The notes below the pieces were generated by a model. That model saw nothing but the letters and a program-made list of their open reading frames with translations. It did not search any database and was not told where the DNA came from. From positions 1-59,771 of the forward strand of contig NZ_CAJYEB010000008.1 in assembly GCF_913773735.1 (NCBI RefSeq): DNA of 59,771 bases, given 5' to 3'. This DNA is from an uncultured Massilia sp. GTDB lineage: Bacteria > Pseudomonadota > Gammaproteobacteria > Burkholderiales > Burkholderiaceae_D. The translations under genes and the position numbers were made by a program. How positions within the stretch are numbered: position 1 is the first letter of the stretch; each line of letters starts with the position of its first letter. Below are positions 14,006-22,630 of this stretch, one piece after another.

Positions 14006-15154
14006 TTGAATTATCGCACGCATATCGCTTCTTCCTTGTCCGATATCGGGCCGGAAGCCTGGGACGGCCTGGTCGCGCTGCAGGACGATCCGACCCCCTT
14101 CCTGTCGTACGCCTTCCTGCACGCGCTGCACGCCTCCGGCAGCGCCGCGCCCGAGACCGGCTGGCAGCCGCAATTCATCGTCCTGTACGAGGACGATGGC
14201 GGCGGCGAGCGGCTGGCCGCCGCCCTGCCCCTGTACGTCAAGGGGCACTCCTACGGCGAATACGTGTTCGACTGGGCCTGGGCCGACGCCTATGCGCGCA
14301 ACGGGCTGGCGTACTACCCCAAGCTGCTCTGCGCGATCCCGTTCACGCCCGTCAGCGGCGCGCGCCTGCTGGCCCGCGACGACGCGGCGCGCGCCGCGCT
14401 GCTGGACGTGCTGCTGTCGGTGCAGCAGGCCAGCGAGGTCTCGTCGACCCACGTGCTGTTCCCGCCCGAGGCCGAGGCGCGCCGGCTGGCCGGCGCCGGC
14501 TTCCTGCTGCGCAGCGGCGTGCAGTTCCACTGGGAGAATCCCGGCTACGCCAGCTTCGAGGACTTCCTCGCCACGCTGGAGCAGAAAAAACGCAAGAACA
14601 TCCGCGCCGAGCGGCGCAAGGTGCGCGAGGCCGGCGTGGCGCTGCGCCGGGTGCGCGGTCGCGATGCGACCGACGACGACTGGCGCTTCTTCACGCGCTG
14701 CTACCGCCGCACCTATGCCGAGCACCATTCCAGCCCCTACCTGAACCTGGACTTCTTCCGCCGCATCGGGCGCGCCATGCCGGACAACCTGCTGCTGGTG
14801 CTGGCCGAGCGCGACGGCGCGCCGATCGCGGCCGCGCTGGTCGTGTACGACGCCACGACGCTGTACGGCCGCTACTGGGGCGCGCTGGAACACGTCCCCT
14901 GCCTGCACTTCGAGACCGCCTACTACCAGCCGCTCGAGTTCTGCATCGAGCAGGGCATCCGGACCTTCGAGGGCGGCGCCCAGGGCGAGCACAAGATGGC
15001 GCGCGGCTTCCTGCCGACGCGCACGTGGTCGGCGCACTGGCTCAGGCACCCGTCGTTCGCCGACGCGGTCGAGCGCTTCCTCGAACGCGAGGCGGGCGGG
15101 ATCGACGACTACATCGACGAGTTGAACGACCGCAGCCCGTTCAAGTCGGCGTAG
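14006..15154 (+). CDS. GNAT/FemAB-like acyltransferase family protein (COG3146 type)
   Basis: This 382-residue soluble protein is of the type annotated as peptidoglycan biosynthesis or GNAT-family N-acetyltransferase. Typical blocks are seen: LQDDPTPFLSYAFLHALH near the N-terminus, KRKNIRAERRKV in the middle, and YGRYWGALEH with FEGGAQGEHKMARGFLP near the C-terminus. The fold resembles FemX-type aminoacyl transferases. The true substrate is not known for the family. The start is TTG 14006, with GGAAG 5 nt upstream; no ATG gives a better N-terminus. It is divergent from nadE with only 77 bp between the start codons. Confidence 0.8.
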   Translation: MNYRTHIASSLSDIGPEAWDGLVALQDDPTPFLSYAFLHALHASGSAAPETGWQPQFIVLYEDDGGGERLAAALPLYVKGHSYGEYVFDWAWADAYARNGLAYYPKLLCAIPFTPVSGARLLARDDAARAALLDVLLSVQQASEVSSTHVLFPPEAEARRLAGAGFLLRSGVQFHWENPGYASFEDFLATLEQKKRKNIRAERRKVREAGVALRRVRGRDATDDDWRFFTRCYRRTYAEHHSSPYLNLDFFRRIGRAMPDNLLLVLAERDGAPIAAALVVYDATTLYGRYWGALEHVPCLHFETAYYQPLEFCIEQGIRTFEGGAQGEHKMARGFLPTRTWSAHWLRHPSFADAVERFLEREAGGIDDYIDELNDRSPFKSA

Positions 15155-15212
15155 GCGGCGACCGCCGGATGCCGCGCCATCCCGGGTCGCGTAACCGGCG
15201 AAGCCGTCCGCC

Positions 15213-16124
15213 CTACGGCGCCTCGCCGGCGTGCCACCACAGCCGCGGATTGTTGTCCGCCAGCTCGCGCAGCAGGTTCCACACCAGCTTCACGCGCCGC
15301 AGGCGGTACAGGTCGGTCGGCGCCGCCAGCCAGAACGAGCGCTCGGCATAAAAGCCCGGCAGCACCGGCACCAGGCGGCCGTCGTCCGGCACCGCGTACG
15401 GCGGCGCCATCATCAGGCCCATGCCCAGCGCCGCCGCCTCGATCTGGCCGGTCATGCCGGAACAGCACAGGCGGCGCCGCGGCGTGAAGCCGAGTTCCTT
15501 CATGTAGGACAGCTCGCGGCTGGCCAGCCGGTCCTGCACGTAGTCGACGAAGTCGTGTCCCTCGAGGTCGGCCTGGCTGCGGATCGGCGCATGCCTGGCC
15601 AGGTACGTCGGGGAGGCGTACAGGTAGAAGCGGAACGAGGCCAGGCGCGTGACCATGTAGCGCCCGGTCGACGGCGGGTCCAGCATCACGCCGAGGTCGG
15701 CCTCGCGGTTGGCCAGGTTGGCGAAACTGGGCAGCGCCAGCAGGTCGATCGACAGGTCCGGGTGGTCCTCGAACAGCCGGACCAGCAGCGGCGCCACCAC
15801 GCGCACCCCGAACACTTCGGGCACGCCCAGCCGCACCACCCCGTGCGCGGCCACCTCGGCGCCGCCCAGCTGCTCGGCGGCGGCCAGCGCCGCGCCTTCC
15901 ATCGCCTCGGCATGGGGCAGCAGGGCCTGGCCCATTTCCGTCAGTTCGTAGCCTTCGCGCGAGCGGTCGAACAGGGTGGCGCCGAGCTGCTGCTCGAGGC
16001 GGTCGATGCGGCGCGCCACCGTGGTGTGCTCGACGTCCAGGCGGCGCGAGGCGCCGGACAGCGTGCCGGCGCGCGCCAGCTCCAGGAAGAAACGCAGGTC
16101 GGTCCATTCGGGCAGGCTGTTCAT
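15213..16124 (-). CDS. LysR-family transcriptional regulator
   Basis: The protein has 303 residues. The N-terminal winged helix (residues 5-65, WTDLRFFLELARAGTLSGAS and then HTTVARRIDRLEQQLG) is typical of LysR proteins. The rest is the periplasmic-binding-protein-like effector domain. It is transcribed away from the TonB receptor gene with 324 bp between the two starts. That region holds two matching palindromes of the form TGTGCA-N4-TGCACA. The nearer one lies 36 bp from this start, consistent with autoregulation, and the farther one is placed to control the receptor. The effector is unknown but is presumably the imported compound or its hydrolysis product. Confidence 0.9.
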   Translation of the reverse strand: MNSLPEWTDLRFFLELARAGTLSGASRRLDVEHTTVARRIDRLEQQLGATLFDRSREGYELTEMGQALLPHAEAMEGAALAAAEQLGGAEVAAHGVVRLGVPEVFGVRVVAPLLVRLFEDHPDLSIDLLALPSFANLANREADLGVMLDPPSTGRYMVTRLASFRFYLYASPTYLARHAPIRSQADLEGHDFVDYVQDRLASRELSYMKELGFTPRRRLCCSGMTGQIEAAALGMGLMMAPPYAVPDDGRLVPVLPGFYAERSFWLAAPTDLYRLRRVKLVWNLLRELADNNPRLWWHAGEAP

Positions 16125-16159
16125 CCGGTATCCCGTTGTTCGATATCAAGATGACATAT

Positions 16160-16175
16160 TGTGCACTAGTGCACA
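16160..16175. promoter_or_regulatory. Candidate operator 1, TGTGCA-CTAG-TGCACA
   Basis: A perfect 16-bp palindrome lies 36 bp upstream of the LysR start. Its half-sites are identical to those of the palindrome at 16323-16338. It would overlap the LysR promoter. The 324-bp region between the two genes holds no coding sequence. Confidence 0.6.
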
Positions 16176-16322
16176 GTGCGGCTGCAACGTTTTCGGGACG
16201 ACGCGCGCCGGTCCGCGGCACATGCACCGCGGATGCACCACGGACGCACGCAGGCACTGCGCCGCCCCGTCAGGTCACCCCGTCCGCAGCGCCGCCGCCG
16301 GCACCGTCGCGGTGCGTATTGA

Positions 16323-16338
16323 TGTGCATTTTTGCACA
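16323..16338. promoter_or_regulatory. Candidate operator 2, TGTGCA-TTTT-TGCACA
   Basis: A second copy of the half-sites TGTGCA and TGCACA, again with a 4-bp centre, 111 bp before the TonB-receptor start. Its centre is 163 bp from that of operator 1, so DNA looping between the two is possible. Confidence 0.6.
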
Positions 16339-16448
16339 CCGTGTGGGCGCGGTGTTGTCTATTCAGTCAAATTCATCCGAGGCACACTGCGATGCGTGCG
16401 AAAAAAACACCCCAACGCATAACACCACAACAATATCTGGAGACACCC

Positions 16449-18743
16449 ATGCGCGTTAGCAAGAACAAACTTGCGCTGCTGAACCATTCCGCAGTCGCCC
16501 TCCTCGCCCTGTCCGGCGCCGCCCCCGCAGTGCACGCCCAGGAAGTCGCCGGCGCGCCGGCCGCGCCGGCCGCCACGACGGCGACGGCGGCCGACGACAA
16601 CCTCGAGCGCGTCGTCGTGACGGCGCGCCGGCGCCAGGAGTCGCTGCAGGACGTGCCGGTGTCGGTGACGGCGTTCAGCGCCGACCAGCTCTCCAAGCAG
16701 GGCATCCCGGACGTGGTGGCGCTCACCAACACGCTGCCGAACACCACGCTGAAGGCGTCGCGCGCCACCAACACCACGCTGACCGCCTTCATCCGCGGCG
16801 TCGGCCAGGCCGACCCGCTGGCCGGCTTCGAGTCCGGCGTCGGCATCTACCTCGACGACATCTACCTGGCCCGCCCGCAGGGCGCGGTGGCCGACATCTA
16901 CGACGTCGAGCGCATCGAGGTATTGCGCGGGCCGCAAGGCACGCTGTACGGCCGCAACACCATCGGCGGCGCCGTCAAGTACGTGACCCGCAAGCTGGCC
17001 CCGCAGACCGACGTGCGCCTCAAGGGCACGCTGGGCAACTACAAGGAACGCAACGGCGTCATCACCGCCAGCACCCCGGTCAACGACCAGCTGCGCGTCG
17101 GCGCCACGCTGGCCCGCTTCAAGCACGACGGCTACGGCCGCAACCTGTTCAACGGCGCCCCCAACTACGACAAGGACCTGAGCGCCGCGCGCGTCTCGGC
17201 CGAATGGCAGCCCACGCCCGACCTGTGGGTGCGCGTGGCCGGCGACATCACCCAGGACGACTCGCATCCCAAGAACGGCCACCGCCTGATCGTCGGCCGC
17301 ACCAGCGGCGCGCCGATCCTCGACAACGTCTACGACACCCAGGCCGAGATGATGACGGCCCTCGGCCACGAGCAGGACGTGCGCCAGCACGGCGTCTCGG
17401 CCACGGTCGAGTGGACCATCGACCCGACGCTGACCTTCAAGTCGATCACCGCCCAGCGCCGCGACCGCTCGTGGGCGCCGATCGACTTCGACGCGCTGCC
17501 GGTGGTCGACATGGAGGTGCCCGCGCTGTACACCAACAAGCAGTTCAGCCAGGAATTCAACCTCACCTACACCGGGCCGAAGATCCAGGGCGTGGCCGGC
17601 GTCTACTACATCGACGCCAACGCCTACAACAAGTTCGACACCATCCTGGCCGGTGCCGTCGCCACCAGCACCTTCACCAGCGGCGACATCGACACGAAAG
17701 CCTGGGCCGTGTACGCCGACGGCAGCTACAACCTGACCGACGCCTGGCAGCTCTCGGTGGGCGGCCGCTACACCTCGGACGAACGCAAGGCCGACATCTA
17801 CCGCCAGATCTACCTGGGCGCGGCCGGCTCGCCCGAGATGGGCAATCCGGGCGCGATCCTGTTCCGCACCGACACCGACCTGCGCGACCTGGAACGCACC
17901 GACAAGAAATTCACCCCGCGCATCGCCCTCAACTGGAAGGCCAGCGCCGACCAGAACGTGTACGCGTCGTGGTCCAAGGGCTTCAAGGGCGGCGGCTTCG
18001 ACCCGCGCCTGAACGTGGTCGGCACCAGGATCTCGCAGGCCCAGGCGCGCGCCGGCTACAAGCCCGAGACCATCGCCACCACCGAGCTGGGCCTGAAGTC
18101 CTCGTTCAACGGCGGCCGCATCACCACCAATACCGCGATCTTCCACAGCGACTACAAGGACGTGCAGATCCCGGGCTCGGTGGCGATCGACACCAACGGC
18201 GACGGCCGCGACGACAGCTTCGCCGGCCTGACCACCAACGCCGGCAAGGCCACCATCAAGGGCTTCGAGTTCGAGGCCGTGGCCCACGTCACCAGCAACT
18301 TCAGCCTGGCCGGCATGTACAGCTACATCGACGCCAAGTACGACGAATACATCGTCGCCGGCGTCAACGTGGCGAGCCAGCGCGTGTTCCAGAACACCCC
18401 GCGCAACTCGGGCAACCTGCGCGCCACCTACGAATGGCCGCTGCCGCTGGGCGGCTACAACGGCCGCCTGGCGCTGATCGGCTCGGCCACCTACCGCGGC
18501 GCCACCAACCAGTTCGAGACGGTGTCGGTGCTGGACCAGGAATCGTACAAGCTGTACGACGCCAGCGTCGTCTGGACCCGCGCCGACGGCAGGATCCGCG
18601 CCGGCATCCACGGCAAGAACCTCTCGGACAAGCACTACAAGACCGCCGGCTACCTGTTCCCGACCCTCGGCAACGAGGGCACGCTGACCGCCTTCTACGG
18701 CGCGCCGCGCACGGTGCAGGCGACGGTGGAATACCGCTTCTGA
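16449..18743 (+). CDS. TonB-dependent outer-membrane receptor
   Basis: A 22-stranded gated outer-membrane channel of 764 residues powered by TonB-ExbBD. A signal peptide ends near VHAQ (about residue 31). The probable TonB box is ERVVVTARRR. The plug domain follows (about residues 60-170, with IEVLRGPQGTLYGRNTIGGAV). The barrel ends in a terminal aromatic residue (VEYRF), required for outer-membrane insertion. The ATG at 16449 is backed by GGAG 6 nt upstream; an in-frame ATG at 16332 is rejected. There is no FecR-type signalling extension. The receptor heads a plus-strand run with a hydrolase and a Liv-type ABC importer, so it probably imports their shared, unidentified substrate rather than iron. 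Confidence 0.93.
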   Translation: MRVSKNKLALLNHSAVALLALSGAAPAVHAQEVAGAPAAPAATTATAADDNLERVVVTARRRQESLQDVPVSVTAFSADQLSKQGIPDVVALTNTLPNTTLKASRATNTTLTAFIRGVGQADPLAGFESGVGIYLDDIYLARPQGAVADIYDVERIEVLRGPQGTLYGRNTIGGAVKYVTRKLAPQTDVRLKGTLGNYKERNGVITASTPVNDQLRVGATLARFKHDGYGRNLFNGAPNYDKDLSAARVSAEWQPTPDLWVRVAGDITQDDSHPKNGHRLIVGRTSGAPILDNVYDTQAEMMTALGHEQDVRQHGVSATVEWTIDPTLTFKSITAQRRDRSWAPIDFDALPVVDMEVPALYTNKQFSQEFNLTYTGPKIQGVAGVYYIDANAYNKFDTILAGAVATSTFTSGDIDTKAWAVYADGSYNLTDAWQLSVGGRYTSDERKADIYRQIYLGAAGSPEMGNPGAILFRTDTDLRDLERTDKKFTPRIALNWKASADQNVYASWSKGFKGGGFDPRLNVVGTRISQAQARAGYKPETIATTELGLKSSFNGGRITTNTAIFHSDYKDVQIPGSVAIDTNGDGRDDSFAGLTTNAGKATIKGFEFEAVAHVTSNFSLAGMYSYIDAKYDEYIVAGVNVASQRVFQNTPRNSGNLRATYEWPLPLGGYNGRLALIGSATYRGATNQFETVSVLDQESYKLYDASVVWTRADGRIRAGIHGKNLSDKHYKTAGYLFPTLGNEGTLTAFYGAPRTVQATVEYRF

Positions 18744-18838
18744 CGCCCGGCGCGTCATCGCACGGCGGACCGCGCGGCGTTCACGCACCGCGCCGGTCCG
18801 CCCTACCCCAGCCCCCAGATCGACAGGATATCGCCAGC

Positions 18839-19735
18839 GTGTCCCCATTCACCTCCATCCGTTATACCGGCAGCGACGGCCTGGCGCTGCAGGCGCGCGA
18901 CTACGCGCCCACCGCGGCCGCGCCTGCCGGCATGGCCGCCGCCCCCGGGCGCCTGCCGGTCGTCTGTATCCACGGCCTGACCCGCAACGCGGCCGACTTC
19001 GACGAGTTCGCGCCGATCGTCGCCGGCCTCGGACGGCGCGTGCTGGCCCCGGACGTGCGCGGCCGCGGCGACTCGGCGCGCGACGCCAACCCGGACAACT
19101 ACAACACGCAGGTCTACGCCGACGACGTCGAGCGCCTGCTGGCGCAGCTCGGCATCGGCCGCGCCATCTTCGTCGGCACCTCGATGGGCGGCCTGATCAC
19201 GATGACGCTGGCCGGCCGCAACCTCGACCTGATCGCCGCCGCCGTCCTGAACGACATCGGCCCCGTGATCTCGCACAAGGGCCTGGCGCGCATCGCCGGC
19301 TACGTGGGCCGCCAGGCCGCGCCCGCGTCCTGGGACGAGGCGGCCGCCCACATGCAGGCCCTGAACGCATGCGCGTTTCCGGACAACGATCCGGCCGAGT
19401 GGGCCAAGTGGGCGCGCCGCGCCTTCGCCCCGGACGCGGCCGGCCGGCTGGCGCCGCGCTACGACCCGGGCATTGCCAAGGCCATGCAAACCGGTAAACT
19501 CAGGACCACCTCGCCGGCCCTGCGCAAGGCGTTTCGCCGCCTGGCGCACGAACGCCCCGTGCTGCTGGTGCGCGGCGCGCTGTCCGACCTGGTCGAACCG
19601 CGCCAGGCCGCCTGGATGCGGCGCGCGGCGCCCGCCATGCAGTACGCCGAGGTACCGGGCGTCGGCCACGCGCCGATGCTGACCGAGCCGGCCGCGCTGG
19701 AGGCGGTCGTCCGCTTCCTGGCCGAACAACCCTGA
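18839..19735 (+). CDS. Alpha/beta-fold hydrolase
   Basis: This 298-residue serine hydrolase probably cleaves an ester, lactone or similar bond. The oxyanion motif VCIHGLTRNAADF is followed by DVRGRGDS. The nucleophile is Ser115 in GTSMGG. The acid Asp is likely that in RGALSDLVEP and the base His that in GVGHAPML. No signal peptide is seen, so it acts in the cytoplasm. The GTG start at 18839 has AGG 11 nt upstream. It lies 95 bp after the TonB receptor and 48 bp before the binding-protein gene, which suggests it acts on the imported compound. The exact substrate cannot be read from the sequence. Confidence 0.88.
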   Translation: MSPFTSIRYTGSDGLALQARDYAPTAAAPAGMAAAPGRLPVVCIHGLTRNAADFDEFAPIVAGLGRRVLAPDVRGRGDSARDANPDNYNTQVYADDVERLLAQLGIGRAIFVGTSMGGLITMTLAGRNLDLIAAAVLNDIGPVISHKGLARIAGYVGRQAAPASWDEAAAHMQALNACAFPDNDPAEWAKWARRAFAPDAAGRLAPRYDPGIAKAMQTGKLRTTSPALRKAFRRLAHERPVLLVRGALSDLVEPRQAAWMRRAAPAMQYAEVPGVGHAPMLTEPAALEAVVRFLAEQP

Positions 19736-19783
19736 CGCCAGCAGTACAGCGCAGGACACAGAACACAGCGTAAAGGAGACACC

Positions 19784-20977
19784 ATGCACACCATCAAACC
19801 CATCGCCGCGGTCCTGCTGGCCGCCTTCGCCGCCGGCGCCGGCGGCAGCGCCTTCGCCGCGCCCGACATCAAGGTCGCCCTCATCGCCGGCAAGACCGGC
19901 CAGCTCGAAGCCTATGCCAAGGAGACCGAGGTCGGCTTCATGATGGGCCTGGAATACCTCACCGGCGGCAAGATGGAAATCAACGGCCGCAAGATCAAGG
20001 TGATCGTCAAGGACGACCAGGGCAAGCCGGACCTGGGCCGCACGCTGCTGGCCGAGGCCTACGGCGACGACAAGGTCGACCTGGCGGTCGGCACGACGTC
20101 GTCCGGCTCGGCGCTGGCGATGCTGCCGGTCGCCAAGGAATACAAGAAGGTGCTGATCGTCGAGCCGGCCGTGGCCGACGAGATCACCGGCGCCAAGTGG
20201 AACAAGTACATCTTCCGCACCGCGCGCAGCTCGATGCAGGACGCGCTGGCCGCGGCGTCCACGCTCAAGAGCGGCAGCGTGGCCTTCCTGGCGCAGGACT
20301 ACGCCTTCGGGCGCGACGCCATCAAGGCCGGCAAGGAAGCGCTGGCCGCCACCGGCAGCAAGGTCAAGGTCGTGCACGAGGAATACGCGCCGGCCGCGTC
20401 GACCGACTTCACCGCCCCGACCCAGCGCCTGTTCGACGCCCTGAAGGACAAGCCGCAGCCGCGCATCCTGTCGATCGTCTGGGCCGGCCCGAACCCGATG
20501 AACAAGATCGCCGACATGCAGCCGGGCCGCTACGGCATCGCGCTGGCGCCGGGCGGCAACCTGCTGCCGGTCATGAAGACCTGGAAGGCCTACGCCGGCA
20601 CCGAGGGCACCATCTTCTATTACTACGGCTTCCCGAAGAACAAGATGAACGACTGGTTCGTGGCCGAGCACATGAAGCGCTACAAGGCCCCGCCCGACAT
20701 GTTCACGGCCGGCGGCATGGCGGCCGCGGGCGCCGTCGTGGCGGCGCTGACCAAGGTCCCGTCGGCCAACAGCGAGCAGCTGGTCGCGGCGATGGAAGGC
20801 ATGAACTTCGAGACGCCCAAGGGAGTGATGACGTTCCGCAAGGAAGACCACCAGGCGCTGCAGCCGATGTACCACTTCCGCATCAAGAAGGACCAGAAGA
20901 ACGAATGGGACCTGCTGGAACTGGTGCGCGAGATTCCGGCGTCGGAACTGCCGCTGCCGGTGAAGAACAAGCGCTGA
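19784..20977 (+). CDS. Liv-type ABC transporter substrate-binding protein
   Basis: A periplasmic binding protein of the type I fold (Peripla_BP_6), 397 residues. A Sec signal peptide ends at AFA (about residue 25). The mature start PDIKVALIAGKTGQLEAYAK is typical of HAAT-family binding proteins, which carry branched-chain amino acids, amides, urea or aromatic acids. A strong AAAGGAG precedes the ATG. It is the first gene of an unbroken K-G-F-H-M order. The ligand pocket cannot be assigned by eye. Its place behind a LysR regulator, TonB receptor and hydrolase argues against a plain amino-acid system. Confidence 0.9.
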   Translation: MHTIKPIAAVLLAAFAAGAGGSAFAAPDIKVALIAGKTGQLEAYAKETEVGFMMGLEYLTGGKMEINGRKIKVIVKDDQGKPDLGRTLLAEAYGDDKVDLAVGTTSSGSALAMLPVAKEYKKVLIVEPAVADEITGAKWNKYIFRTARSSMQDALAAASTLKSGSVAFLAQDYAFGRDAIKAGKEALAATGSKVKVVHEEYAPAASTDFTAPTQRLFDALKDKPQPRILSIVWAGPNPMNKIADMQPGRYGIALAPGGNLLPVMKTWKAYAGTEGTIFYYYGFPKNKMNDWFVAEHMKRYKAPPDMFTAGGMAAAGAVVAALTKVPSANSEQLVAAMEGMNFETPKGVMTFRKEDHQALQPMYHFRIKKDQKNEWDLLELVREIPASELPLPVKNKR

Positions 20978-20984
20978 CCGCACG

Positions 20985-21770
20985 ATGCACGCATCTTCGC
21001 ATCGCACCCCGGCGCAGCCGTCGCTGTCCACCCGCGACCTGACGATCCGCTTCGGCGGCCACGTCGCGGTGAACGCGGTGACGGCCGACTTCTACCCGGG
21101 CACGCTGACGGTCATCGTCGGCCCGAACGGCGCCGGCAAGACCACCTACTTCAACCTGGTGTCGGGCCAGCTCGCGGCCACGTCCGGCCAGGTGTTCCTG
21201 GACGGCCGCGACGTGACCCGCCACGGCCCGGCGCGCCGCACCCGCATGGGCGTCGGCCGCGCCTTCCAGCTCACCAACCTGTTCCCGCACCTGAGCGTGA
21301 TGGAAAACGTGCGCCTGGCCGTGCAGAGCCGCGCCGGCATCGGCATGCGCATGCTGTCGGTCTGGTCGGCGCACCGCGACGTCATCGCGCGCGCCGAGCA
21401 CTACCTGGAGCGCGTGGCCATGATGGACAAGCGCGACGCCTGGGTCGGCACCCTGTCGCACGGCGACCAGCGCAAGCTGGAAGTGGCGATCCTGCTGGCG
21501 CTCGAACCCGCGATCCTGATGTTCGACGAACCCACCGCCGGCATGAGCGTGGACGAGGTGCCGGTGGTGCTCGACCTGATCCACCAGGTCAAGGCCGAGC
21601 GCCAGCGCACGGTGCTGCTGGTCGAGCACAAGACGGACGTGGTGCGCGCGCTGGCCGACCGCATCGTCGTGCTGCACAACGGCACGCTGGTGGCCGACGG
21701 CGAGCCGGCCGCGGTCATGCAGTCGAAGATCGTGCAGGAAGCCTATCTCGGGGTACCGGAACATGCATGA
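20985..21770 (+). CDS. Liv-type ABC transporter ATPase (LivG-like)
   Basis: One of the two cytoplasmic ATPases of the importer, 261 residues. Walker A is GPNGAGKTT (about residues 46-54). The Q-loop region is GRAFQLTNLFP. The signature reads LSHGDQRKLE instead of LSGGQ, a variant also seen in some HAAT and urea systems. Walker B is ILMFDEPTAGMS, followed by the H-switch region LLVEHKTDVV. It starts 7 bp after the binding-protein gene and its 3' end overlaps livF by 8 bp, so the two are translationally coupled. Confidence 0.93.
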   Translation: MHASSHRTPAQPSLSTRDLTIRFGGHVAVNAVTADFYPGTLTVIVGPNGAGKTTYFNLVSGQLAATSGQVFLDGRDVTRHGPARRTRMGVGRAFQLTNLFPHLSVMENVRLAVQSRAGIGMRMLSVWSAHRDVIARAEHYLERVAMMDKRDAWVGTLSHGDQRKLEVAILLALEPAILMFDEPTAGMSVDEVPVVLDLIHQVKAERQRTVLLVEHKTDVVRALADRIVVLHNGTLVADGEPAAVMQSKIVQEAYLGVPEHA

Positions 21771-22488
21771 ACCCATCCTGACCCTGTCCGGCGTGCACAC
21801 GCACATCGGCCAGTACCACATCCTGCAGGGCGTCGACCTGGCCGTGCCGCGCGGCGGCCTGGCCGTCCTGCTGGGCCGCAACGGCGCCGGCAAGACCACC
21901 ACGCTGCGCACCATCATGGGCCTGTGGAAGGCCAGCGCCGGCAGCATCGTGTTCGACGGCCGCGACATCACCAACCTGTCCACGCCCGACATCGCGCGCG
22001 CCGGCATCGCCTACGTCCCGGAGAGCATGGCCGTGTTCTCGGAACTGACGGTGCGCGAGAACCTGTATCTCGCGGCGCGCGACGGCCCGCTCGACCAGGC
22101 GCGCGTCGACTGGATCTGCGGCTTCTTCCCCGCCCTGAAGAAATTCTGGAACACCCCGGCGGGGAACCTGTCCGGCGGCCAGAAGCAGATGGTGGCGATC
22201 GCCCGCGCGATCGTCGCGCCGCGCAAGCTGCTGCTGGTGGACGAGCCGACCAAGGGCCTGGCCCCGGCCATCGTGCAGAGCCTGATGATGGCGTTCCGCG
22301 AACTCAAGGACACCAGCACGACGATCCTGCTGGTCGAGCAGAACTTCAACTTCGTGCGCACGCTGGGCGACGGCGTGGCGGTGATGGACGACGGCCGCGT
22401 CGTGCACGCGGGTACGATGCGCGACCTGGCCGACGACGCCGCGCTGCAGCAGCGCCTGCTGGGGCTGTCGCTCGATGCGCACCAATGA
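21763..22488 (+). CDS. Liv-type ABC transporter ATPase (LivF-like)
   Basis: The second ATPase, 241 residues. Walker A is GRNGAGKTT (about residues 37-45). LivF-type features are AGIAYVPESMAVFSELTVREN, the canonical signature LSGGQKQM and Walker B LLLVDEPTKGLAP. The start overlaps livG by 8 bp. The stop is followed by a 142-bp gap before livH that holds an inverted repeat, which breaks the otherwise tight operon. Confidence 0.93.
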   Translation: MHEPILTLSGVHTHIGQYHILQGVDLAVPRGGLAVLLGRNGAGKTTTLRTIMGLWKASAGSIVFDGRDITNLSTPDIARAGIAYVPESMAVFSELTVRENLYLAARDGPLDQARVDWICGFFPALKKFWNTPAGNLSGGQKQMVAIARAIVAPRKLLLVDEPTKGLAPAIVQSLMMAFRELKDTSTTILLVEQNFNFVRTLGDGVAVMDDGRVVHAGTMRDLADDAALQQRLLGLSLDAHQ

Positions 22489-22547
22489 CGAGGACGTCCG
22501 CGTCATGCCGGCATGCGATGCGCACCCCACGGGCTCCGGCAAACACC

Positions 22548-22588
22548 GGGGTCAGAGCCCTCGGAAATCAACACCGGGCTCCGACCCC
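22548..22588. repeat. Inverted repeat GGGGTCAGAGCCC / GGGCTCCGACCCC
   Basis: Two 13-bp arms with one mismatch are separated by 15 bp. They sit in the only sizeable gap of the Liv operon, between livF and livH. The motif resembles dispersed GGGTCAGAGCCC-type repeats that I recall from related genomes (from memory). There is no U-tract, so it may stabilise or attenuate mRNA rather than end it. Confidence 0.6.
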
Positions 22589-22630
22589 TACGCAGGAACC
22601 CAGCGGACCCTAGATACAAGGAATGAAAGA

